A stretch of 64,000 bases of DNA, from assembly GCA_022385805.1 (NCBI GenBank), contig MU277671.1, positions 65,875 to 129,874 on the forward strand. Direction: 5' to 3'. Position 1 is the stretch's first letter, and every line of letters begins with the position of its first letter. Source of the stretch: Pilatotrama ljubarskyi (Eukaryota; Basidiomycota; Agaricomycetes; Polyporales; Polyporaceae). Below the pieces are notes generated by a model, which saw nothing but the letters and a program-made list of their open reading frames with translations, was not told the DNA's origin and did not search any database. Made by a program: the position numbers and the translations under genes. Below are positions 46,688 to 56,026 of this stretch, piece by piece.

Positions 46688-48487
46688 CTAAGTCTTCAAG
46701 GCCTCCCTGATCTCCGAGTCGGCCACCATGCCGACGATTTTGACCTGCTGTGCGACCTGCTTCAACACGCCGGTGACCTCCCCGTTGCCCTCCACGAACC
46801 CGAACTCGGCGTACTCCAGCCCACGCTCCTTGGCGAACTCTTTGACAATCAAGCTCGCCTCGCGGAGGTTGTGCCGGGGCAACCGAGGGAAAAGGTGGTG
46901 CGTGACTTGGAGGTGGAGACCACCATGAATGAACTCGATACTCGGGGAGCATATCACGTCCACGGTGGTCCGGAGCTGCCGCGCGAAGAAAGACTCGGCA
47001 GGGCCCAGGTCGGCCGTCGAGCGGGAGAAGTGCGACAACACGATCTGCAGAGTAGCATCAGCGCTCCTGCAAGTCAGTACAGCAGATATATGGCGTACCT
47101 GCACGTGTACCGGGCTGGCGGCGATATGGCTGACGAGCAGGTAGGCGAGGGTCTTCTGCCACGAGCCGCAGCCCTTCAGGACGGCGCCGAACCAGAGGAA
47201 GAAGACGCCGAGACAGGAGACCTCGGCCCACCACCACCAGCGACCGCCGCGGAAGCGCCTAGGCTCGAACGCGGTCTTCGCGAGGTAGCCGTACGAGTTG
47301 GCGTAGAGGTTGAAGCGCGCGAGGGAGAGAACGACGTAGAAGAGCTTGTGCTGCATCGACACGAAGAACTTGCCGAACGCGTCGAACGTCATCTCGCGCT
47401 TGTAGTACGAGGACCATAGCGACTTGAGGAAGACGGGCGAGATGGCGAAGAAGGGGAGGTGCTGGATGTCGGGGTCGCTGTGAATGGGTCAGACTTGCGC
47501 AGCGCGACGGATGGCCGATGGGAACGTACTGGGAGGGATGGTTAGGCACCACTCCAGGCGCGCAATGTGCTCGTTATTACGGCTCTGAGCGGTGATATCA
47601 AACGCACTCACAGTGATGCACGTTGTGATTCTGCGAGGAGTCGTGAGCGCGCGGACAGCATAAGCAGGTACTAGGCCACTCACGTTGACCCACCAGCCGA
47701 TGCTCAGCCCGCCGAGGAAGTCGGCCACGAAGATGGAGATAAGACGGTCCAGAGTCCAGTCGTGCGTGACGCCTACATGGCCGAGGTCGTGCGCAAAGAA
47801 AGTGAGCTGTTGCCAGAACAGCCCGAGGAACAGAGCACTGGTCATGAGCCAGCCATAGCGATAACAGACGGCGGAAACGACCGCGAGAAGGGTATAGCGG
47901 ACGAACTCCGGTCCGTAGCCAGTGATGAAGCGCGTCTTGTAGAGCCCGGCGTCGGTAATGCGCTTGTGCAGCTCCTTGTACGCGTCCGAGTTCAGCTTCT
48001 CGTTCTTGAGCGAGAGCTTGTTCGGCGTGGCCTGGAGCATGCTGAGCGTGGGCCCGCACTCCCCACTCTCTTCTGTCTTCTTCATGAGCAATATCTCGGA
48101 GGCAGGCGACAACTCCGTGTCCTCCGCAGACCTGACCGGTCGCGCCTCGTTGTACCACTCCGCCTTTCCGCCCTTACCCATCCTCCGCACCCAGCCGTTC
48201 GCGATCGGGGGGACGAACGGCTCCCAGCCGTCCTCGCCCATCTCCGCGCGGCCGATGATGAAGCCGCGCATGCGCTGGAGCGTCTCGTCGGAGTGGAACG
48301 CCTCGACCTCGTCCGTCGCGTCGCGCCCGACAAAGTGGAGGATCGAGAGGTGGCCGCCGGGGTGTGCGGAGAGCCAGGAGGGCGGGACGCGGACGAGGTT
48401 GCCGTGCAGGATGAAGAGCGCGTCGCCCGCGAGGATGCGCGTGGCGATTTGCTCGCGTGTCCATACCTGGGTCGGAGGGAGGCCCAT
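46688..48487 (-). CDS. Cytochrome-b5-fused delta-8 sphingolipid desaturase
   Basis: Inserts the delta-8 double bond in the long-chain base of fungal glucosylceramides at the ER. The N-terminal cytochrome b5 domain has heme motif HPGGHLSILHFVGRDATDEV and a second heme His in EAFHSDE. The desaturase domain carries three His boxes: HDLGH, HNVHH, and the variant QVTHH in LQVTHHLFPRLPRHNLREAS, typical of front-end desaturases. Hydrophobic spans include YTLLAVVSAVCYRYGWLMTS and LIVKEF follows the last box. The order b5-desaturase and the DLGGLSIGWW-type segment fit this family over delta-5/6 fatty acid desaturases, although substrate is inferred. Several short introns, about 540 residues. Confidence 0.88.
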
Positions 48488-48762
48488 GGCGCAGGAGGGT
48501 GTGTGTCGAGGGAGACTGGGGAGGGGCGGATTAATTGGAGGCGCAGCAGTGGTCGACCGCTGTTTCGTGTCGGTGGCTTTGATTGCCGCCACGCGACAAA
48601 CAGGTATAGACACGGTGTAGCGCTTCTTTTGGTAACCAAGTACAAAGCGCGTCCCATATGAACCTGCGCCAACGGTCTTTCGTCGCAGGCACCCAGTACC
48701 TTCATATGAACGTTCACATTGAGACATCGCGCCAAAGCACGCGTTTAGCGGGAGTCTAGCTA

Positions 48763-49656
48763 TTATATCTCTACGACTTTGTCTGGGACGAAACCTTGGC
48801 GACGACCTCCTCCATACCCCTTGGGATTGCTCACCACCCTGACACCCTCCCTCTCGAAATCACACGCCCAATGGGTATGCCCAAACGCCCATACCTTCAC
48901 CTGCTCCTTCCAGCACGGCCCGTCCACGAGCTCCGTGGCGAACGCCGAGCCAATGGGACTGCCTGCATACTGTGGGTTGGACGTGCCCTCGACCGTGGGC
49001 GCGTGGTGGGTCATGACGACGATCCTGCGGTGCGGCTCCTTCTCTGCGATGGAGGCGATGCTGTTCTCTAGCCAGGAGAGGTCGCGCTCGTGGAGAGAGG
49101 TGTAGACGCGCGGGGTGAAGCCTTCGATCATGCTAAAGTCGTTGAGTCCGCGGCGGACGGCGGACTCGCGGTCTGGGTCGAGTCTGGACCAGAGGGTGCA
49201 GCCGAGGATGGTCACTGTGTCTGAGAGGTCGTAGCGGGTGCGGTCGAGGAGGATGAAACGTCCAAACGGCTCGTCAGTGTCTACCATCTCGTGGTTGGTC
49301 TCACACTCCTCCGCGAATGCAGCCAGTCTGCGGGTGGATGCTTCCTGCAGCGAATGGAAGGAAGGGATGGGCGTTTTATTGAATGCACTGGGGCAGATGG
49401 TACGCACCAGAGATGAGTTGTATGCTTCATGATTACCGGATAGGAAGAGGATTATCTTGAACCTCTTCAGCTGGGTGCGCAACCAGTCGAAGAGGCGATC
49501 GTCCTCAGTGAGGCCGATGTCTCCGAGCAAGGCGAGCATCTCGGCTTGGATGGGAAAATCGAACTGGTATGGCCCAGATGCGACGTGAGGCGGTGGTGGG
49601 AACTCTAAGTGGAGGTCGCTTAGGAGCTGGATGCGAACGGGTTCACTTCTGGACAT
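48763..49656 (-). CDS. Calcineurin-like metallophosphoesterase
   Basis: Dinuclear-metal phosphoesterase, substrate unknown. Motifs in order: LLSDLHLEF (D-x-H), LALLGDIGLTEDD (GD-x-G), LSGNHEAYN (GNHE), VVMTHHAPTV (H) and FGHTHWACDF (GHxH). Open as a single exon of 297 residues ending GFVPDKVVEI. However, a 63-nt stretch at about residues 92-112 (minus strand) begins gtgcgt, ends ctgcag, and contains no in-frame stop. It adds a block with no counterpart between GNHEAYNSS and EASTRRLAAF, and is probably an in-frame intron. Spliced length would be 276 residues. No signal peptide. Confidence 0.88.
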   Translation of the reverse strand: MSRSEPVRIQLLSDLHLEFPPPPHVASGPYQFDFPIQAEMLALLGDIGLTEDDRLFDWLRTQLKRFKIILFLSGNHEAYNSSLVRTICPSAFNKTPIPSFHSLQEASTRRLAAFAEECETNHEMVDTDEPFGRFILLDRTRYDLSDTVTILGCTLWSRLDPDRESAVRRGLNDFSMIEGFTPRVYTSLHERDLSWLENSIASIAEKEPHRRIVVMTHHAPTVEGTSNPQYAGSPIGSAFATELVDGPCWKEQVKVWAFGHTHWACDFEREGVRVVSNPKGYGGGRRQGFVPDKVVEI

Positions 49657-50554
49657 GCCGTGCCGATGAGGTTGCAGGGTAGACTAAGCCACTGCTGTGG
49701 GGGTGAGAGGGGGAAAGGGGGAGCTGTATGTGGACTTATGGCGCTCTTCCCGAGATATTCGTGCAACGAGATACAACACGTCCGATTGGACCGGAAGACA
49801 CATGGGTGATGTTTGACACCATCGCATCTTGTGGCCTATGCGGATAGTGGGAATAGGCATCGGAGAAGCTCCTCGGGTGCGTGACGACCTATATGCCTTT
49901 CGACTACACGGATTCCCGATGAACGAGGACAATCGCGTCCTGCTGCAGGGGCTCATCAGTGCGGTGAGAAAGTCATGCCAGAGGCTGTCTTCGTCGCCAG
50001 GCAGGCTGCACACCACGGCGTAGCGGTGCAATGTTGCTCTGCGCACCAACGCGCCCCTTTGGCATCGCCACTGTTGGAACGCCGCATGGGTTCATTTACA
50101 TGAGATGAGATGAGTGTGAGATGCCTGCTATGGATGGAGGGGACCAGAGAGTAGGACGGCAATTATGGCGGGCATCGGCTATGGTCGGTCGACGCGGATG
50201 ATCTGTGGCGGGGAGTCTGTTTTGGCGCCAGGTCTGTGCCAAGCAAACGAACGTAGACGCCCGGCTGGCGTGGGTGTGCGCGTGGATGTGGTCGCGAGAG
50301 GGACGAGTCGATCTGTCACTCTCGCCCTACGCGCACTCGCGTCCCAGTCTCACCTCTCCTTGCCTCCTCCCATCTCCATTCTCCCCTCCCTCCATCTCTC
50401 GCCCACCGCTGTCTGCTATCGCGTCCAGTCCCGCTCTCTTCAGCCTACATATTCTTTTCCATTCTGCCAAGGCCGCTGTGGCGGCCCTCTCCTAGCTTCA
50501 GGCGCCCGCCATCTTCAAGTTCTTCTTCCCCTTTGCTCTCTGAAGTCTGGCCCA
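49657..50554. other. Divergent intergenic, phosphoesterase / surface protein
   Basis: About 900 bp. No convincing gene: the frames present are short and low-quality. It contains a long pyrimidine-rich tract at roughly 50346-50415, typical of basidiomycete core promoters/5' leaders, before the surface-protein start. Confidence 0.5.
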
Positions 50555-52496
50555 TGTGGACGAACAGCTGGAAATACCTCTCGACGCTCATTTTCCTATG
50601 GCCCTTGCAAGCACGCGCCGCTAACTTCACCTTCGCCTACGGCGCAGCATCTGAGTGCGATGACTTCCAGGTCTCATGGACAGGTAACTACCCTCGCATC
50701 CTTTTGCTCCACTTCCTCTCCTCATCGCAATCGCGTAGGGGGTACGGCGCCGTTCCAGCTAACTTTGGTTGTGGTATGTACATCATATCTTGATCTCAAC
50801 TACTCGTTCAAACCACCCTGTCTAGCCCTACGGCACTCCGCGGACTCTGGACATCCCTGCAGACAACTTCAGCGATGGCAAGGGCACCTTCTCGACGACC
50901 ATGCCTGTCCCTGCCGGCAAGCAAATTGTCGCCGTCATGTCCGACTCTACTGGCTTTGCCTCGGGCGGGATCTCAAAATTGATCCCCATAGGCAAGTCTA
51001 GCGGCAAGAATACGTGCAACACCACGGACCCGGGTAATTGCCACCCTACCTCGTTCTCTCCGATGGCGATCTGAATGTGCTTGCAGGAGTGGATTTCACC
51101 TACGAGGCCAACGATGCTCTCGCACAGTGCAGGTCAGTGCCCAGGTTCGTTTATGCGCCTTGGATGCTCATCTGACCCTGCTCATAGGAGCTACTCGTTC
51201 ACGAATTACGACAACGCCGTTCAACCCATCACCCTCGTCGTAGGTTCCTATTCGCATCCGTCACATAATGTGATGCTGAGCATCTTGCAGGGAGTCATAC
51301 CAGGAGGTTCCTCATTTGTACTGAACCCTCCCCGGGGGCCCTCGTTCGAGTGGATAGCGGATGTCAAAGCGGGCACGTCCATAGTGTTCATCATGACCGA
51401 CTCGCAGGGCCGGAAAGGAGGCAGCTCTCAAGTGTACACGGTGAACCTGTCAGACGACGCCACATGCCTCGACAAGAATTCGCCCGCGTCCGTCACGAAC
51501 GTGCCGTCTAGGACGACCTCCGCGGGCAGCAAACCCACCGGTAGCAAGACGGCCACGAACACCGCCTCCTCGACGTCGTCCGCAGGCGCAGACACGGGCT
51601 CCTCGAACAAGACGAGCACGGGCACCGTCGTTGCCGCCGTCATCGCATGCCTCGTCGCAGCCTTCATCGTCGGCACCCTGGTCTGGTTCTACCTTCGGCG
51701 CCGGCGCGGTGCCTCCGTCCTAAAGGGCCGTCTCTTTGGCAAGTTCCAAAAGCAGGAGGTCGACCTCATGCACGACCCCTCCGTCCCGCCCTCCTCGGCC
51801 GTCAGCCCGTACCCGCTCTACCACTCCCAAGCCAATATCCCTGGCTCCGTCCCGAACTCCACCGCTGACCTCCTGGGCGGCGGCAGCGCGACTCGGCCAA
51901 GTGGTGACTTGTATGGCAGCGCAGCCTCAGGGTTCACGCCCTCCACCTCGCGGTTCGCGCAGCAGCCACCCAGCTCCGCTGCGACCTCGCAGTTCCCGCC
52001 ACACCCGCCTCCGGCGTCAGCAGCAGCGGCATACACCCGTGGTTCCGTGTACGAGGGCTCTGGGTCGGTACACGGCCGCCCGGACGAGGGGAGCACCGCG
52101 TCGTGGGACCACACCGTTACGTCGAGCATGCGACGCAAGGCCGCCGCGGCGGGCGTGTCGCCCTACGCGCCCTCGGCACGCTTCATTCTGCACACGGACA
52201 TCGAGGACGACCCGCCGCCGCCGCCAGACGACGAGGTCATCGAGCTGCCCCCGCAGTACAGCGAGCGCCGCGGGCCAGTGCTGCCACCCGTCGCGGGCCT
52301 CAGCAGCCCCGGCGCGTCAGGCTCCGGCGCGGGGTCGGGAGCGGGCGCGCTCTATGCGCAGACGTCAGACCTGCCACCGCCGCCTAGTCCTACTGGGCTG
52401 TCGACGTCGCCAGGGCTGGCTTACCTGTCAGACCGCAACTCCTTCGCACCGTCGGAACACTCAGCGCCGAACTATCACCCCTCGCGCCCGTCATAG
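50555..52496 (+). CDS. Single-pass cell-surface protein with Ser/Thr-rich stalk
   Basis: Unassigned membrane protein of about 560 residues. Seen: signal peptide (MWTNSWKYLSTLIFLWPLQA, cleaved near RAANFTF), then an extracellular domain with repeated beta-rich blocks. These include NFTFAYGAASECDDFQVSW, GKGTFSTTMPVPAGKQIVAV and SSFVLNPPRGPSFEWIADVK, and several cysteines. A Ser/Thr-rich stalk (SASSTSSAGADTG-like) precedes one transmembrane helix, VVAAVIACLVAAFIVGTLVWF, and a stop-transfer YLRRRRG. The cytoplasmic tail of about 270 residues is Pro/Ser/Gly-rich with PPPPPDDEVIELPPQYSE (a PPxY-like site). The layout recalls fungal wall sensors but no family is recognised. Five exons, the last one long. 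Confidence 0.75.
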
Positions 52497-53530
52497 CATC
52501 GGCGGCGCTGAACGTGTCCAGGCCTAGCCTTTGCTGTGTTGTGATATAGGGTTCTCTCTCTCTCTGTTTGGGTGGACTTGACGTGCTGCGCTGTGCGGCG
52601 AGCGAGCACCTCCGGAGGCGGCCCCTGCCCCTGCACAGCTGTCTCGTGTTGTGCGCCCCCCGTCTCGCATTGCCGTGCTGGGCTCATACTATACGACGCC
52701 AACATCCTGGACCCTGCTCCCATCTTCCGCTGCTGCTACGACGTCGTCACGCACAGTCCGTCCATACCTCTCCGCTCGTTTCCTCCTCCGCTCTTTTTAC
52801 TTCGTGGCTTTTACCTCCGCTTCGCCGCCGACCCTTTCCTGCCCCAGCTGGCAGCAGCTCAGCAGGATTTCGGCCTGAACTTCCGGAAGTTGTTTCGCAG
52901 CCGGACCTTGCTTCTCCTCCTTCCCTTTCGATCTTCTTCCCCAGGCCCGGCCTCGCTCTGCGTATATACACATTTATCGTATCATTTACCCTATTCCTCT
53001 CACTCCACAGGCGACAACACACAACGCGAGGATACCAGACACTGCTGTAACGGGTAGACTCTGTAGTACGCGCGGCGGGCCTACGCCCGCCGTAGCCCAT
53101 GTAGTACAACGTCGACGTGTACCCAATCCGGTCGTCCCTCTCCGCGTGCCCGCTTGCCCATGACTCATCGCTCGAAGCCAAAGAACAGCCTGATAGATAA
53201 CTGGCAAGATGTTTGACCGATACACACAAGCTTGATAGAATAGAGTAAACGGGTCGTGAGCAAGTAAGTGTACTAGAACAGAGAAATGTGGATGGGTTAC
53301 ACAGACAGACACAGACAGGTATGACAGCACGGTGCCCTGGCAGCCGGGCGGACGCAAGGACGACTCGTAGTAGAATTACATTAGCAATAACGCGTGAGAT
53401 GGGCACTTCCGGCTCGCTCGCTGTCCGTGCTCTCCAAGCCTCCCCCCCTCCGAGTCCGACGCTCCTTATCCAATCCTCTAGCGCATGTGCGGCAGCGGCC
53501 GTACACGGGGAGTCGGCGCAGCTGAGCACG
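52497..53530. other. Convergent intergenic of 1 kb
   Basis: Between two stop codons. A (TC)6 microsatellite lies at 52553-52564 and a GC-rich hairpin at 53073-53092. Long frames here are GC-bias artefacts. No gene seen. Confidence 0.55.
53073..53092. repeat. Perfect 8-bp GC-rich inverted repeat
   Basis: cggcgggc, loop ctac, gcccgccg. It lies between two convergent genes and could form a stable RNA or DNA hairpin. A gtagtac direct repeat flanks it on both sides. Confidence 0.8.
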
Positions 53531-54767
53531 CTATAGCTCTGGCTGCAGGCCCGCGAACAGGCCATGTCCGCCTTGTTCGGGGGCGGGAGCTGGATTAGGG
53601 ATCGGCATCGGGACCGGGGCAGGGACGGGGACGGGCTCCGCGGGGGGCGGAGCGCTCGCAGCGCTGGGCACCGAAGGCGCATACGCAGAGGGCACCGCGT
53701 TCGACGCGGAGGCACCCTCATCGGAGAGCCCGGTACGCGCGAAGGCGGAGACCATCGCGTCCTGGTCCTTACGCCGCTTGTGCCGGCGACGGCGGTCGTC
53801 CTTGATGACCCGTGCGATCCGACGTCGGATCGCGCTGTGCAAAGCGGGGTCGGCCATAGCCTGCTTGCAGGCGTAGGCGGCGAGCTCGATGCTGGCGAGC
53901 AGGCGGACGGTCTCGGAGTGGTTCAGGGCCTATGTTGTTCGTAATGGGATCGGGGTGTGAGTTCGGGAATTGTACGAGCGGAGGTATCAGGGGTACAGGC
54001 GCCGACGCGGAGACCGGAGTGAGAGCGTGGAAGACGTCAGCTACCGCAGCGACGACACAGAGAACGAGGAGGGTCACTAACGTTGAGAGACCAAGAGACA
54101 ACACGATTGCCCTCGACGCAGCCTATGACGACGAAGTTCCCGCGTCGCTCAGCTTGGAGGGCAGCGCCCTGGGAGCCCTGATAATTAGTCAGGCACGCGA
54201 CAATAACGCAAGGTCACCAACCTCTCCGAAGACCGTCAGAATCTTGTGCGAGGTCGCCGACCTGACGACTGGCGTAAAAGAACTGTGAGGATCGCGTGTG
54301 GACGAGGAGAGGGCAAAAGAGAGGGTTCGTACCGACTCTGGAAGACTGCCCAGTAATCTCCTGCGAGACGATGCCGCGGCCCATGTAGGCCCAAGAGTCC
54401 CTCTCCGGCCTCCTGATGTGCACCTTGACTGGGATATCGCGGATGGGTTCGCGGGGCTGGGAGGCGCTGGCGACGACTGCTCGCATTTGTTCGTAAATTC
54501 GGTCCATCTCGGTCAGAACTGGCACCGGACCCATGTAGGCGCATGCGCGGTGAACGCAAGCCAGGACTCACCTGTAGTGCTGCTGGGGTTGTTGACGACG
54601 GGGACGTCGTAGCGTTCATGCATGGCTTGGGGGATGTGCTGGGCAGAGGGGTTGTAGTCCATGGTGGCATCCATGACGTCCTCCATGTTGTGGTCTTCCG
54701 TTGGCTGCGAGCGATATGCTCAGAGTGAGCCTTGTGTGACGAGAAAAGTGCAGCATACCATGTCCAT
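53531..54767 (-). CDS. Uncharacterised conserved-looking protein
   Basis: Assembled across about five exons. Start MDMPTEDHNMEDVMDATMDY is read through a first 9-nt exon and is uncertain; an in-frame ATG at MEDVMDAT is the alternative. Next SAQHIPQAMHERYDVPVVNN, then TEMDRIYEQMRAVVASASQP. A beta-rich core follows: VKVHIRRPERDSWAYMGRGI, VSQEITGQSSRVVVRSATSH and KILTVFGE. After a possible 290-bp intron come ALNHSETVRLLASIELAAYA, CKQAMADPALHSAIRRRIAR, a basic run (DDRRRRHKRRKDQD) and a Pro/Ala/Val-rich tail. I do not recognise the family. The basic run suggests nuclear or nucleic-acid association, as inference. The long intron is unusual here; an exon may be missed in it. Confidence 0.6.
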
Positions 54768-55203
54768 TCTGCTTCGTTGTGGGGTGGTGGACGGAGACGA
54801 GTGCGGGCGGGCGTGGCTATGGCTGTGGTGGTGGTGTATGAGGCTGCAGAGCCCGGGCGAGCTCAACACGACCCCTTCAATGGGCGCCTAGCGAGCCACG
54901 TGACTCATTAAGGCGCGTCGCACCGCGTCGCGCGTCCCCCGATCGCGTCGGGCCACCGCCACTGCGCTTTCTCTCGTTTGTATCCACGGCCGCGTATTGT
55001 CTCGCACACACCGTATCACACACATACACAAAAAGAGAAGAAAGCGGCGACGAAAATGACACAATCAGCACCAGCGTACCACTCATGCTTGTGTCTGCAG
55101 CTCGCAAAGGATGAAAGTACATCGCGAGAGTACTTATACCACAGCCGAGCATGCTCTTCGCCTATCACCATACGCTCACTCCACTCTCATTAAGACACTC
55201 CAA
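54768..55203. promoter_or_regulatory. Divergent promoter of two orphan genes
   Basis: 436 bp between divergent starts. CACGTGACTCA at 54897-54907 merges an E-box with a full TGACTCA element. A CGCG-rich block follows it. Confidence 0.45.
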
Positions 55204-55966
55204 ATGACCTCCTTCAAGAGAGAATACACTGCCGAAGACCTCGCGCCTGACGCAGAGGTGCGATATGTCGAACTGTGGATGGAGGGCGACGACGCCCAGA
55301 TACGAGTTGCCGAGCACAAGGTAACTGACCGTCAGCGCTGCGGCATCGACTTGGACCACTGATAACTCATCTGAACTATAGCGGGATATGGAAGATGAAG
55401 ACTTCTCTGCCTCGCAGGGGTCGACTTCTTCGCAGGATTCCATCTCGTCTGAGGAAGCCGCGTCCTCTCAAAGCACCTCCGGGAGCTCACACGAATCCCA
55501 CTGGGAAGATGAGATGGATGCCGATGAAGACAAGGAGGATGATGGTGGCGAGACCGGGACGGTCCACATGGAACTCGAGGACGATGACGATCCTTTGCCG
55601 GCCACTCAAGTTCGCCAAGCTTCCCCAGAGGCCAACGGCAACCCCAACGCCATTGCGAACGGCAAGCTTGACGGTCGGAGGCTTCGCCTCATCGCCGAGG
55701 TCTTTGCTGAGTGGGAGAAGAGTCTCAATGGCATCGTTGAACTCCACCACTCATGGGTCAGGGTCGCCCAGGTCCTCTACGAGTTGGACCCGCAGACCAT
55801 AGAAGCCGCAAGATTCTTCATTATCGCTCACAGGGAGTTCTTCCTGAAGTCCACACTGAGCGAAGCTGACGAGGACTTGATCTACGGGATGGCTTTGAGC
55901 GAGTGGGAGGATCATATGGAGAAGGCGCGCAAGTATATATCGATATCGGGTCAACGGCATCCGTAG
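55204..55966 (+). CDS. Acidic uncharacterised protein
   Basis: Two exons, about 230 residues. Exon 1: MTSFKREYTAEDLAPDAEVR and YVELWMEGDDAQIRVAEHK. Exon 2 opens RDMEDEDFSASQGSTSSQDS, a long Ser/Asp/Glu-rich region with many casein-kinase-2-like sites, to about residue 115. A folded-looking helical C-terminus follows: LRLIAEVFAEWEKSLNGIVE, LHHSWVRVAQVLYELDPQTI, EAARFFIIAHREFFLKST and LSEADEDLIYGMALSEWEDH. No signal peptide or membrane span. I do not recognise the family. Confidence 0.65.
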
Positions 55967-56026
55967 GACTCACGCAGTAGGGCAGCGCGCTCGGTTTTGT
56001 ACAATATCATCGCTGTCAGATAGCAT

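Noticed and set aside
49684..50049. 121-codon minus-strand frame before the phosphoesterase
   Set aside because: No domain, no codon-use support and no splice partners. It lies in a promoter-like region.
52747..53721. 324-codon minus-strand frame in the convergent gap and orphan 3' end
   Set aside because: Low-complexity Arg/Ser/Cys composition, no domain, and it overlaps the supported orphan gene in another frame.
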